NCBI RefSeq assembly: GCF_000427335.1
Contig: NZ_ATMR01000215.1
Span: 24,797 to 88,796 of the forward strand
Reading direction: 5' to 3'
DNA: 64,000 nucleotides
DNA from: Winogradskyella psychrotolerans RS-3
GTDB lineage: Bacteria > Bacteroidota > Bacteroidia > Flavobacteriales > Flavobacteriaceae
Part shown: one piece after another, positions 28,873-38,043 of the stretch
Position numbering within the stretch: the first letter of the stretch is position 1
Layout of the letters: each line of letters begins with the position of its first letter
The notes under the pieces: generated by a model
Told to the model about the DNA's origin: nothing
Databases searched by the model: none
Seen by the model: the letters and a program-made list of their open reading frames with translations, nothing else
Program-made: the position numbers and the translations under genes

Positions 28873-29931
28873 ATGGATTTAGAACAAAGAATTAACGCAT
28901 TTGTAAAATTAGGCGCCTTTTTAAATCAATTTCAACAAAATGAAAGCATAAAAAACAACAATGTAGAAGCCAATGAATTGTTTTTTGACGGCTTTAAACA
29001 CCAATTAAAATTAGCAGAAGAACATAATGGTTGGTTTACAAAACAAAATATCGCTTTCACGTTAAGTAATTGGTCTAACGCACTGACTAATAAAAACATT
29101 AACCTATGGATAAGCAAGTACAACTTTAACACTTCCACCTCACAGACTGTTGCCATAATTATGGCAGGAAACATTCCTTTGGTTGGTTTTCATGATTTCT
29201 TAAGTGTGCTAATATCTGGGCATAATGTATTAGTAAAACAATCGTTTAACGACAAACATATACTTCCATATTTAGCCAAATATTTAGAGGTTGTAGAGCC
29301 TGATTTTAAAGGTAAAATTAAATTCACAGAAGAAAAACTAGAAAACTTCGACGCCGTTATTGCAACGGGAAGCGATAACACAGCGCGTTATTTTGAATAT
29401 TATTTTAAAAACAAACCCTCTATAATTAGAAAAAACAGGAATTCGGTTGCGATTTTAACAGGAAACGAAACTAAAGAAGAACTGGAAGCTTTATCTGATG
29501 ATATTTTTAGGTATTACGGTTTGGGCTGTAGAAATGTATCTAAATTCTTTATACCAAAAGAGTATAATTTTGATGCATTTTTTAATGCAATTTACAAATG
29601 GCACCCTATTATAGATGGATCTAAGTACGCTAATAACTACGACTATAATAAAGCAGTTTATTTAATGAGTGAGTTTGATATGCTAGAAAATGGCTTCCTA
29701 ATGATAAAGGAAGATGCTAGCTACTCCTCTCCTATAGCAACGTTGTTTTACGAAAAATATAACGACATCGCAGAATTACAACATAAATTAGAAACAGATT
29801 CAGACAAAATACAGTGTATCGTTGCTAATGGGTTTACAGATAATGAAATTACATTTGGAGAAACTCAAAATCCTCAACTTTGGGATTATGCAGATAATGT
29901 AGATACTGTTGATTTCTTGCTAAAAATATAG
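28873..29931 (+). CDS. LuxC-family acyl-CoA reductase
   Basis: This 352-residue protein is related to aldehyde dehydrogenases. LuxC-type enzymes reduce acyl-CoA to an aldehyde with NADPH. The catalytic cysteine is in YYGLGCRNVS, and the coenzyme-binding region includes IMAGNIPLVGFHDFL. There are no luxA/luxB genes nearby, so bioluminescence is not implied. A lipid or aldehyde-related reduction is more likely. ATG 28873 is preferred, since a -7 box lies inside the longer frame. It is divergent from the ferredoxin gene and followed by serC. Confidence 0.85.
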   Translation: MDLEQRINAFVKLGAFLNQFQQNESIKNNNVEANELFFDGFKHQLKLAEEHNGWFTKQNIAFTLSNWSNALTNKNINLWISKYNFNTSTSQTVAIIMAGNIPLVGFHDFLSVLISGHNVLVKQSFNDKHILPYLAKYLEVVEPDFKGKIKFTEEKLENFDAVIATGSDNTARYFEYYFKNKPSIIRKNRNSVAILTGNETKEELEALSDDIFRYYGLGCRNVSKFFIPKEYNFDAFFNAIYKWHPIIDGSKYANNYDYNKAVYLMSEFDMLENGFLMIKEDASYSSPIATLFYEKYNDIAELQHKLETDSDKIQCIVANGFTDNEITFGETQNPQLWDYADNVDTVDFLLKI

Positions 29932-30049
29932 CCTAAAAATTATCAATTTCATAACATAATTTAGGCAATTAATTAGCACCTTTGTATCTGTTTAAAAATA
30001 ATAGATTCAAGATTAATTTGTTAAAATCTTGAATTAAATTCAGAATAAA

Positions 30050-31111
30050 ATGAAAAAACACAATTTTAGTGCAGGTCCATGTGTACTACCAAAATCGGTA
30101 ATGGAACAAGCAGCAGCAGCAGTTTTAAACTTTGACGATGGGCTTTCGCTTTTAGAGATTTCTCACCGTAGCAAACCTTTTGTTGATGTTATGGAAAATG
30201 CACGATCCTTAGCTTTAGAGTTATTAGGACTTGAGGGTAAGGGTTATAAGGCGTTATTTCTTCAAGGTGGTGCTAGCACACAATTCTTAATGGTTGCTTT
30301 AAACTTATTAGAAAAAAGAGCAGGCTATTTAAATACAGGTACATGGGCAGATAAAGCGATTAAAGAAGCTAAAATCTACGATGATATTTACGAAATAGGA
30401 TCTTCTAAAAGTGCCAACTACAACTACATTCCTAAAGGTTACGATATCCCTGAAGATTACGATTATTTTCACTGTACATCTAACAATACCATTTTTGGAA
30501 CTCAGATGAAGAGTTTTCCAAACTCGCCGATTCCTATGGTATGTGATATGAGTAGTGATATTTTTTCGCGTCAGTTAGATTTTTCAAAATTTGATTTAAT
30601 CTATGCTGGTGCTCAAAAAAATATGGGCCCTGCAGGAACAACCTTAGTGGTAATAAAAGAAGATATTTTAGGTAAAGTATCGCGTAAGATTCCTTCAATG
30701 ATGAATTACAAAGAACACATTAGCAAAGGAAGTATGTTTAATACACCTCCTGTATTTGCTGTTTATGTTTCTATGTTGACTTTAGAATGGTTGAAAAACT
30801 TAGGAGGTATCAAAGCTATTGAAAAAGAAAATGAAAAGAAAGCGAGATTAATCTATTCTGAAATAGATTTAAATCCTCTATTTAAAGGTTATTCAGTTAA
30901 AGAAGATCGTTCTATAATGAATGCGACGTTCACTTTAGAAAATGAAAACCTAAAGGAAACGTTTGAATCTATGGTAAAAGAAGCTGGTATCAACGGCATC
31001 AATGGACATAGAAGTGTTGGTGGTTACAGAGCATCGATGTATAACGCATTGTCTTTAGATAGTGTAAAAGCACTAGTTGAAGTGATGAGCGAATTAGAAA
31101 GTAAGGCTTAA
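30050..31111 (+). CDS. serC: Phosphoserine aminotransferase
   Basis: This 353-residue class V PLP aminotransferase converts 3-phosphohydroxypyruvate to phosphoserine (serine biosynthesis; SerC can also act in B6 synthesis). It starts HNFSAGPCVLP, the standard SerC N-terminus. LFLQGGASTQF binds phosphate/PLP, YAGAQKNMGPAG holds the Schiff-base lysine, and GHRSVGGYRASMYNA is the C-terminal arginine-containing signature. The next gene supplies its substrate (SerA). A CACCTTTG promoter-like box lies about 75 nt upstream, so control is probably separate from the LuxC-type gene. Confidence 0.95.
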   Translation: MKKHNFSAGPCVLPKSVMEQAAAAVLNFDDGLSLLEISHRSKPFVDVMENARSLALELLGLEGKGYKALFLQGGASTQFLMVALNLLEKRAGYLNTGTWADKAIKEAKIYDDIYEIGSSKSANYNYIPKGYDIPEDYDYFHCTSNNTIFGTQMKSFPNSPIPMVCDMSSDIFSRQLDFSKFDLIYAGAQKNMGPAGTTLVVIKEDILGKVSRKIPSMMNYKEHISKGSMFNTPPVFAVYVSMLTLEWLKNLGGIKAIEKENEKKARLIYSEIDLNPLFKGYSVKEDRSIMNATFTLENENLKETFESMVKEAGINGINGHRSVGGYRASMYNALSLDSVKALVEVMSELESKA

Positions 31112-31112
31112 A

Positions 31113-31150
31113 TTTTAGTGTTCAGTTAGCAGTATTCAGTGCTCACTCAG
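31113..31150 (+). repeat. Short TTCAGT repeats in the serC-serA gap
   Basis: The stretch contains GTTCAGTTAGCAGTATTCAGTGCTCA, with TTCAGT and CAGT units recurring. Such repeats are frequent between genes in Bacteroidetes and are probably remnants of dispersed intergenic elements. No function is inferred. Confidence 0.35.
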
Positions 31151-31223
31151 ACGCAATAAAAAGAAAGTTTTTCAGCAAGAAAAATAAAATTTAATATTAA
31201 CTATAAAATTACCCGAATCAGTT

Positions 31224-31242
31224 CTCTTTCCTTAGGAAAGAG
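31224..31242 (+). promoter_or_regulatory. Hairpin immediately upstream of serA
   Basis: CTCTTTCC and GGAAAGAG form a perfect 8-bp stem with loop TTA, ending 16 nt before the serA ATG. No T-run follows, so it is not a simple terminator. It may be a leader control hairpin, an mRNA-stabilising structure or a copy of a dispersed palindrome. Confidence 0.4.
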
Positions 31243-31256
31243 TTAGGGATAGGAAA

Positions 31257-32207
31257 ATGAAAGTATTAGCAAACGACGGAGTTTCTCAAAGTGGAATTAA
31301 TGCATTAGAAGCAGCTGGTTACGAAGTCATCACAACAACAGTTGCACAAGAACAATTAGAAAACTACATCAACAAAAACGAAATTTCGGTTTTATTAGTT
31401 AGAAGCGCAACAACAGTACGTAAAGATTTAATAGACAACTGCCCTAGCCTAAAAATTATAGGTCGTGGTGGTGTTGGTATGGATAATATCGATGTAGACT
31501 ATGCACGTAGTAAAGGATTAAATGTTATTAATACTCCTGCAGCGTCTTCTCATTCTGTAGCAGAGTTGGTGTTTGGCCATTTTTATGGTTTAGCACGTTA
31601 TTTACATAACTCTAACCGTGATATGCCGTTAGAAGGAGATTCTAAATTTAAAAATTTAAAAAAGGCTTACGCTAAAGGAACTGAACTTAAAGGTAAAACT
31701 TTAGGTGTTTTAGGATTTGGACGTATTGGACAAGCTACAGCGAAAGTGGCTATTGGAGCAGGAATGAAAGTTGTTGCCTTTGATCCATTTTTAGAAAAAG
31801 CGAATTTAGAATTGGATTTCTTCGATGGTCAAAAATTGAATTTTGAAATCACTACCATTTCAAAAGAAGATGTTTTAAAACAAGCGGACTTTCTAACACT
31901 TCACGTACCAGCACAAAAAGACTATGTGATTGATGAAGCTGAATTCAACCAAATGAAGGATGGTGTCATTATCGCCAACGCTGCACGTGGTGGAGTTGTT
32001 AACGAAATTGCTCTTGTTAAAGCGATAGAAAGTGGTAAAGTCTCTAGAGCTGCATTAGATGTTTTTGAAAAAGAACCACAACCAGAAATTCAGTTATTAA
32101 TGAATCCGGCATTATCATTAACTCCTCATACAGGAGCTGCAACTAATGAAGCGCAAGATCGAATTGGTACAGAATTAGCAGAACAGATTATTACAATTCT
32201 TGGTTAA
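31257..32207 (+). CDS. serA: D-3-phosphoglycerate dehydrogenase (short form)
   Basis: This 316-residue D-2-hydroxyacid dehydrogenase oxidises 3-phosphoglycerate to 3-phosphohydroxypyruvate, the substrate of SerC just upstream. GVLGFGRIGQATAK is the NAD-binding loop. GRGGVGMDNID and NAARGGVVNE supply the conserved arginine and neighbours, and TPHTGAATNEA holds the catalytic histidine. It lacks the C-terminal ACT regulatory domain, so it is a short, probably not serine-inhibited form. It is followed by a clear terminator. Confidence 0.92.
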   Translation: MKVLANDGVSQSGINALEAAGYEVITTTVAQEQLENYINKNEISVLLVRSATTVRKDLIDNCPSLKIIGRGGVGMDNIDVDYARSKGLNVINTPAASSHSVAELVFGHFYGLARYLHNSNRDMPLEGDSKFKNLKKAYAKGTELKGKTLGVLGFGRIGQATAKVAIGAGMKVVAFDPFLEKANLELDFFDGQKLNFEITTISKEDVLKQADFLTLHVPAQKDYVIDEAEFNQMKDGVIIANAARGGVVNEIALVKAIESGKVSRAALDVFEKEPQPEIQLLMNPALSLTPHTGAATNEAQDRIGTELAEQIITILG

Positions 32208-32236
32208 TAAAAAATGTGACCAAATCAAATAAAATG

Positions 32237-32263
32237 AGTCCTACTATCGTGGGACTTTTTTTT
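32237..32263 (+). terminator. Rho-independent terminator after serA
   Basis: AGTCCTAC and GTGGGACT pair (one G-U) around loop TATC and are followed by a run of eight T. Confidence 0.9.
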
Positions 32264-32308
32264 GTACCTTGAAATGATATTTTTTAACCCTTAATTATAT
32301 ATAACAAA

Positions 32309-32944
32309 ATGGCAGGAATTTTAGATTTATTGAACAGTGATATTGGAAAAACCATCATTAGTGGTGTTTCTGGTTCTACAGGAACAGATCAAGATAAAAC
32401 AAGTAGCGTATTAACAATGGCATTACCTGTACTTATGAAAGCTATGGAGCGTAACGCTTCTACTCCAGAAGGTGCAGCAGGACTTATGGGCGCATTAAGT
32501 AGCAAACATGACGGAAGCATTTTAGATAACCTTGGTGGTTTATTTGGCGGTGGTGTTGATGATAATGTAAAAAATGATGGAGCTAAAATTCTTAGTCATG
32601 TATTAGGCAGCAAACAACAAGGTGTAGAACAAGTCATTGGTCAGAAAGCAGGCTTAGACGCTGGTTCTGTGGCTAATATTCTAAAAGTAGCAGCTCCGAT
32701 TTTAATGGGTGTTCTAGGTAAACAAGCGAGTCAGAATAATGCCAGTTCTCAATCAGATATCAGTGGCCTTTTAGGTGGTTTACTTGGTGGAAGTAGCTCA
32801 CAAAACGAACAAAGTTTCTTAGAAAAAATATTAGATGCAGATGGTGACGGAAGCGTTATTGATGATGTCGCAGGTATGGTTTTAGGAGGAAATAAAAATT
32901 CCGGTGGAATTGGTGGTCTTTTAGGCGGCATGTTCGGTAAATAA
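32309..32944 (+). CDS. DUF937-domain protein
   Basis: This 211-residue protein of the DUF937 family has glycine-rich repeats (GGLFGGG, GLLGGLLGG) and helical segments. A C-terminal DADGDGSVIDDV loop resembles an EF-hand/dockerin calcium site. There is no signal peptide. The function of DUF937 is not established. It sits between two clean terminators and so is monocistronic. Confidence 0.85.
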   Translation: MAGILDLLNSDIGKTIISGVSGSTGTDQDKTSSVLTMALPVLMKAMERNASTPEGAAGLMGALSSKHDGSILDNLGGLFGGGVDDNVKNDGAKILSHVLGSKQQGVEQVIGQKAGLDAGSVANILKVAAPILMGVLGKQASQNNASSQSDISGLLGGLLGGSSSQNEQSFLEKILDADGDGSVIDDVAGMVLGGNKNSGGIGGLLGGMFGK

Positions 32945-32964
32945 AATTCTTCACATATAATTAT

Positions 32965-32998
32965 AAAGCAGTTCGTTATAACGGACTGCTTTTTTTGT
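32965..32998 (+). terminator. Rho-independent terminator after the DUF937 gene
   Basis: AAAGCAGTTCGTT pairs with AACGGACTGCTTT (with a G-U) around a minimal loop, then a T-run. Confidence 0.9.
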
Positions 32999-33157
32999 TT
33001 CTATAATCCACACTTTCAAAAATGATAGGATGACGCATTCAAAAGGTTAGTTAACTTAGTTTAGATTGTAACAATTATAAACCTGCTGTTTCTTTACGGT
33101 GTTAAATCGAAGTAAAACTTTATAAACACTAACATTTTTTTAATACCTTTAATTCTT

Positions 33158-33595
33158 ATGAGAAAGATTATCCCATTCATTATTATCCTAATTTTAATTG
33201 CGAGCTGTAAATCTTACAATTACAGCCCAACAATTGATAACGAAAACGAAAGTAGCTTTGTAAAAAGTGACACCGTTTCCATAAGCAGTGACGAAAACGA
33301 TTATGAAATCCTTATTATAGAGCCAGGCTTTAACTCATGGTTATTAAGTACAGCAAGACCTGAGGGGCATTATTCACAACAATTTTTAGAATCGAGAAAT
33401 GCTCTCTTAGTACAAGGCTGGAATCAAAGAAATCTTCAACCTCATGTTTATGACCCTAATCTTTATGAGGTTCGTATAGATTACGATACACGTACAGATT
33501 ATGGTTATGAAGTGAATTATAAACTCTATAATTACTTTATATACTTTCAAATAAAATACAAACAACAACTTTCATCGTTTACACCTAGAATTTAG
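33158..33595 (+). CDS. DUF6146-family lipoprotein
   Basis: This 145-residue lipoprotein has the lipobox IASC (C17). Its conserved core contains EILIIEPGFNSWLLSTARP and a tyrosine-rich stretch (YEVNYKLYNYFIYFQIKY). It fits the family I know as DUF6146, found in Flavobacteriia without a known function. A -7-like TACCTTTA sits 7 nt before the ATG, which would make the mRNA nearly leaderless. Two further small envelope genes follow. Confidence 0.75.
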   Translation: MRKIIPFIIILILIASCKSYNYSPTIDNENESSFVKSDTVSISSDENDYEILIIEPGFNSWLLSTARPEGHYSQQFLESRNALLVQGWNQRNLQPHVYDPNLYEVRIDYDTRTDYGYEVNYKLYNYFIYFQIKYKQQLSSFTPRI

Positions 33596-33644
33596 GATAT
33601 AAAATCCTCATAATTTACTAGTTTTGCATCACGACATTGGTGCT

Positions 33645-34140
33645 ATGGAAAAATTTAAAAAACATTGGGAAATTCAACACAATTGGCAGTTGTTATTTCC
33701 CTTTTTTGGTTTAGTTATTTTGGGATATTCTGCGTTTAAGATTTCAAACGGATTTTTTAGATAATTACGGATTAACGTTAACCATCGTTGGAGCTCTTTT
33801 TATTTTCTTTTTGTTATTAAAACTAACCTTATTCATATTTAAGAAACTTGAAAAGAAATGGATTCTCGATTATAAATGGGAAATGATCCGCGTATTTATG
33901 GTATTCGCCTTTACAGGAACATCATCTTTAGTTATTGGAAGGCCAGTTATAAAATTAATAGGAATTACTAAAGAAAACTTAAATCCTATACTCTACTGGT
34001 TTTTATTCCTTATCATTGGGCTTATTTTCTATCAGATTCTGTTAGTAACCTTTGGATGGTTTTTTGGGCAATTCAAGTTTTTCTGGGAATTTGAAAAGAA
34101 AATGTTAAGGAGATTTGGATTAAAACGCTTTTTAGATTGA
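33645..34140 (+). CDS. DUF6787-family membrane protein, one frameshift
   Basis: ATG 33645 begins EKFKKHWEIQHNWQLLFPFFG and stops after 39 codons. The rest of the protein continues in another frame to 34140. Removing one T from the T6 run (33753-33758), or adding two bases, gives one continuous protein of about 164 residues with four membrane helices (GYSAFKISNGFLDNYG across the join). The fragment KKLEKKWILDYKWEMIRVFMVF is characteristic of the small membrane family I know as DUF6787. Function is unknown. The next gene starts within its stop codon (TTGA). Confidence 0.7.
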
Positions 34141-34478
34141 AAATAAATACAGTAATAACATCACTATTTAAAACATTAGCAATTATGCTAGTGCTTTTTG
34201 TGTTGTTGCCTTCTGCTGTAAAATTAACACACGCTTTTAATCACCATACACATGAAGTTTGCGATTCTGATAATGAGCTTAAAACTCACTTTCATGAGTC
34301 TGATTTAGATTGTGACTTTTATAAATTTAAGCTTACCAACAATTTATTTCTCGTATTTAATAACTATGAGATAATACCTCAAATAACTGCAACTAAGCAG
34401 TTATCTTCATATTATATTTCTTTAAATAATTATCAGCAATTAACAAGGTTTGTTAGAGGTCCGCCTCAGTTGGGTTAG
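34137..34478 (+). CDS. Small secreted His-rich protein preceding a TonB receptor
   Basis: This 113-residue protein starts at TTG, overlapping the preceding stop as TTGA. It has one N-terminal hydrophobic signal/anchor (residues about 10-28), then a His/Cys/Asp-rich stretch (FNHHTHEVC, THFHESDLDCD) that could bind a transition metal. The C-terminus is short and hydrophobic. It sits 38 nt before a TonB receptor. I infer a periplasmic role in metal uptake alongside that receptor. The family is not one I can name. Confidence 0.6.
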   Translation: MKINTVITSLFKTLAIMLVLFVLLPSAVKLTHAFNHHTHEVCDSDNELKTHFHESDLDCDFYKFKLTNNLFLVFNNYEIIPQITATKQLSSYYISLNNYQQLTRFVRGPPQLG

Positions 34479-34516
34479 AATTTTAAATTTTCTAATACAT
34501 TAATAAATCTATTTAA

Positions 34517-36913
34517 ATGAAACCAATAATTATTGGCTTAGTTATGGCTATATCTTGCTTTAGCTACAGTCAAAACTGCAATTATACATTTTTAGGCGAA
34601 CTCAAAGATTTTCATGACGGAACACCAATAGAATCTGCTACTATTTACATTAAAGAAAGTGATACGTATTTAATTTCAGATTTCGATGGTAAATTCAAAA
34701 TTGAAAATCTATGTGCAGGCACCTTAACATTAACTATTTCTCATGCCAACTGTGAAACTAAAACTGTAAGTTTTGAAATCAACAGTGATACTTTTAAAAC
34801 CATTTTAATTGAACATCACATTGAGGAACTCATGGAAGTTTCAGTAATAGCACATGTTGATAAAAAGGAAACCAAAACAGCCCAAGAAACCGTACTTAAA
34901 GAGCATACTCTAAAAAAGTATTCTGCTCTAAGTATTGGAGACGCGCTTAAGGAAGTTGCTGGAGTTTCTTCTATTAATACTGGGAGTTCTATCGTTAAAC
35001 CTATGATTAACGGTATGCACAGTAGTAGATTAATTATGTTAAATAATAATGTAAGATTACAAGACCAAGATTGGGGAATTGAGCATGCTCCTAATATTGA
35101 TGTTAATGCAGCATCTCAAATCTCCGTTATAAAAGGTGCTGGAGCACTCGCTTATGGAGGTGATGCTATAGGAGGTGTTGTTGTTGTAAATCCCGATCGT
35201 GTGTTTTTAAAAGATACACTGTTTGGAAAAACTACACTAAGTGGTCAGTCTAATGGAAGAGGTTATTCAGCAAATACAAAGTTAAATAAGTACACTAAAA
35301 AAGGTTGGTTTGCATCTGTGCAAGGATCGCTAAAACAAAATGGTGATTTTGAAACGCCAGATTATGTATTAACCAATACGGGATCTAATTCTAAAGGTTT
35401 TACTTTTCGTGGTGGAAAGCAAAATTTTGAGTCTGGATTTGAAGTCTTTTACAGTTACTTAAATAATGAAATAGGTATTCTTAAAGCTTCTCACATTGGT
35501 AATATTGAAGATTTAGTAAGCGCTATCAATAGTTTAGAGCCTTTAGTGATAGAAGATTTTAGTTATGATATAAACGCACCTAAACAAGATGTAACACATC
35601 AGCTTGCAAAAGCCATGTATTACAAACGTTTTAATAATTTTGGAAAAGTAAATTTACAATACGATTACCAAAATAATCAACGTCTTGAATATGATATTCG
35701 TGTAGGAGATGATAGAGATAAAGCCGCTTTAGACCTCAAACTTCAAACCCATACTTTATCTTCAGACATTGTGCTAGATGCACTTTCTGACTATAAATTG
35801 AAGTTTGGAATTATGGGTAGATATCAAAATAATTTTGCAAATCCAGATACGGGTGTTAGACGCTTAATTCCAGATTATGATAAGTTTGATTTTGGTATTT
35901 ATGCTACAACAGAACATAGTTTAAATTCTAAAATGACTTTAGATTTTGGTTTGCGCTATGATTTCAATCGTATTGATGCAAAGAAATTTTATTTCACATC
36001 ACGTTGGGAAGAACGTGGTTATGACGAAGATTTTTCGGATCTCATTATTGATGATTTAGGTACACAATTACTAGTAAACCCTGTGTTTGATTATCATAAT
36101 TTTTCTACTTCAGCTGGGTTTAATTACCAGCTTAACGAGCATCATAGTTTTATAGGAAACTATAGCTTATCAAGCAGACCTCCTAATCCTTCAGAATTAT
36201 TTAGTGATGGCTTGCACCACTCTGCTGCTAGAATTGAATTGGGAGATTTAAGGTTAACTAAAGAAACTTCTAATAGAGTTTCTGCGAGTTACATCTATAA
36301 TTCAAAACAGTTTAACCTAACAACTGAAGCTTTTTATAATCACATTAATGATTATATGTATATAGAACCAACAGGTATCGAGCAAACCATTAGAGGCGCT
36401 TTTCCTGTTTGGCAATATTTACAAACTAATGCCGAGTTATACGGTATCGATTTAAGTGTAAACTATACTATTAATGAACATTTTAATTTTTCAAATAAAA
36501 CATCTTACACCGTAGGAAATGATATTGAAAATGATAGATCGCTTATAAATATACCTGCATTTAATACTCGAAACAGTATAACTTACACTAACGATTGGAA
36601 ACAATTTTCTGCGTCATTGACGAGTGATTGGACTTTTGAACAAACCAAATATCCAGATAATAACTTTGAAACGTACATCGCCTCAACAAACGAAACAGTT
36701 TTAGTCGATATAAGTACACCTCCAAGTGCTTATCAGTTGTTAAACTTTTATTCTGAAGTTACTTTAGAAACGTCAGATAAAACCAATCTAAATATTGCTC
36801 TTAGCGTAAATAATTTATTAGACACTAACTATAGAGCTTACTTAAATCGCCTTCGTTATTTTGCTGATGACATGGGAAGAAATATAATGTTACAATTACA
36901 ATATAACTATTAA
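34517..36913 (+). CDS. TonB-dependent outer-membrane receptor, probably for a metal
   Basis: This 798-residue receptor has a signal peptide (ending near FSYSQ), then a CarboxypepD_reg-like domain (residues about 28-100, FLGELKDFHDGTPIESATIY). A plug follows (about 115-225, with SIGDALKEVAGVSS and VIKGAGALAYGGDAIGGVVVV), and a 22-strand-type barrel ends in aromatic Tyr. The plug motif DQDWGIEHAPNID resembles that of ZnuD-type zinc receptors. The upstream His-rich protein and downstream lipoprotein support a metal substrate (inference). The frame is intact. Confidence 0.85.
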   Translation: MKPIIIGLVMAISCFSYSQNCNYTFLGELKDFHDGTPIESATIYIKESDTYLISDFDGKFKIENLCAGTLTLTISHANCETKTVSFEINSDTFKTILIEHHIEELMEVSVIAHVDKKETKTAQETVLKEHTLKKYSALSIGDALKEVAGVSSINTGSSIVKPMINGMHSSRLIMLNNNVRLQDQDWGIEHAPNIDVNAASQISVIKGAGALAYGGDAIGGVVVVNPDRVFLKDTLFGKTTLSGQSNGRGYSANTKLNKYTKKGWFASVQGSLKQNGDFETPDYVLTNTGSNSKGFTFRGGKQNFESGFEVFYSYLNNEIGILKASHIGNIEDLVSAINSLEPLVIEDFSYDINAPKQDVTHQLAKAMYYKRFNNFGKVNLQYDYQNNQRLEYDIRVGDDRDKAALDLKLQTHTLSSDIVLDALSDYKLKFGIMGRYQNNFANPDTGVRRLIPDYDKFDFGIYATTEHSLNSKMTLDFGLRYDFNRIDAKKFYFTSRWEERGYDEDFSDLIIDDLGTQLLVNPVFDYHNFSTSAGFNYQLNEHHSFIGNYSLSSRPPNPSELFSDGLHHSAARIELGDLRLTKETSNRVSASYIYNSKQFNLTTEAFYNHINDYMYIEPTGIEQTIRGAFPVWQYLQTNAELYGIDLSVNYTINEHFNFSNKTSYTVGNDIENDRSLINIPAFNTRNSITYTNDWKQFSASLTSDWTFEQTKYPDNNFETYIASTNETVLVDISTPPSAYQLLNFYSEVTLETSDKTNLNIALSVNNLLDTNYRAYLNRLRYFADDMGRNIMLQLQYNY

Positions 36914-36927
36914 AAAAAATCAAAAAC

Positions 36928-37500
36928 ATGAAAACAATTAAACACCTATTTTTATCTATATTAAGTTTATCTGCATTAGTATCTTGTTCATCTGATGATG
37001 ACGCGCCTAAAATTGTTAATGAAGAAGAAGTAATTACAACCGTTCGTTTAGAGTTAACAAATGCTTTTGGTGATATTGTAGTACTTCAAAGTCAGGATTT
37101 AGATGGTGAAGGACCAGATGCTCCTGTTTATACTATGGAAGGAAGTATTTTAGCTGACACAGAATATGTTGGTGAAATTCAATTTTTAAACGAACTTGAA
37201 AATCCTGCTGAAGATATTACCTTAGAAGTTTTAGAAGAAGCTTTAGATCACCAAGTGTTTTACATATATACCACAAATAATGCTGGTAGTACTGTAACGT
37301 ATACTGATTTGGATAGTGATGGCAATCCAATAGGTGTAGCTACAACATTTAATTCTGGTGCTGTTTCAACAGGCAATACATTAGTAGTTCAATTAATACA
37401 TGAGCCAAACAAAACTGGAAGCGGTGTAAGTGATGGAGACGTAACTAATGCAAATGGAGCTATAGATGCCAATGTGACGTTTACATATGATGTCAACTAA
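36928..37500 (+). CDS. Lipoprotein paired with the TonB receptor
   Basis: This 190-residue lipoprotein has an SPII signal ending VSC followed by SSDDDAP. A beta-rich, strongly acidic domain follows (EEEVITTVRLELTN, DLDGEGPDAP, DLDSDGNP). It starts 15 nt after the receptor stop. It resembles small Flavobacteriaceae proteins I recall being labelled type 1 periplasmic-binding-fold. Its position suggests a surface or periplasmic substrate-binding partner of the receptor. A strong terminator follows. Confidence 0.7.
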   Translation: MKTIKHLFLSILSLSALVSCSSDDDAPKIVNEEEVITTVRLELTNAFGDIVVLQSQDLDGEGPDAPVYTMEGSILADTEYVGEIQFLNELENPAEDITLEVLEEALDHQVFYIYTTNNAGSTVTYTDLDSDGNPIGVATTFNSGAVSTGNTLVVQLIHEPNKTGSGVSDGDVTNANGAIDANVTFTYDVN

Positions 37501-37520
37501 AATATCTTTTTAAATTAAAA

Positions 37521-37549
37521 AAAAGCACTCAATTTGAGTGCTTTTTTTT
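37521..37549. terminator. Bidirectional terminator
   Basis: AAAAGCACTCAA and TTGAGTGCTTTT pair around a tiny loop, with an A-run before and a T-run after. It serves both the lipoprotein gene and the convergent small membrane protein gene. Confidence 0.9.
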
Positions 37550-37826
37550 ATGCTTTTATTTCCTGTGTATCTTTTTTTATAAGGTAAGTATAAAACCACA
37601 TTAGTGTAAATGTTGGTATCACGTCAAAGCCAGGCAATGCTTCCTCTACAAAAGTGATAACTCCTGCGACTTTACCAGCTTTTCCTGCATATAACTTGGT
37701 CATTAACCATCCCGAAATTGGTGCCCAAACGATATCCGAAAATTCACCGATTCCAGGAATTATAAACGAGACCATACCTAAAGCGTCTAAAAGAAGACCT
37801 ATTCCTAATTTTTTGTATTTATTCAT
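37548..37826 (-). CDS. Small membrane protein of unknown function
   Basis: This 92-residue protein has two or three hydrophobic segments. GLLLDALGMVSFIIPGIGEFSDIVWAPISG and the VEEALPGFDVIPTFTLMWFYTYL region are highly conserved-looking. I recall similar short proteins in many Bacteroidetes, without a function. It is transcribed alone. The upstream 217-bp gap (37827-38043) is AT-rich and holds both this promoter and that of the DUF5916 gene. Confidence 0.7.
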   Translation of the reverse strand: MNKYKKLGIGLLLDALGMVSFIIPGIGEFSDIVWAPISGWLMTKLYAGKAGKVAGVITFVEEALPGFDVIPTFTLMWFYTYLIKKDTQEIKA

Positions 37827-38043
37827 ATAATGTATTAATTACTAATGTGTATAGAGCAATAATTATTCCAAATAAAATAGACTGCCATCTTCAAATTTAA
37901 ATCTACAAATGGTAAGTGATGTCTTTTATTTTAACGTTTAATTAAGAACGTTGCTCAACGTGAGAACTTAATTTTGTAAATATCGATGTAACAACCGCTA
38001 AATAATTACATCTATATCCTATTCTAAACGACCAAAACCATTT

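Noticed and set aside
28873..29931. A bioluminescence (lux) system
   Set aside because: Only a LuxC-family reductase is present. No luxA, luxB, luxD or luxE is nearby.
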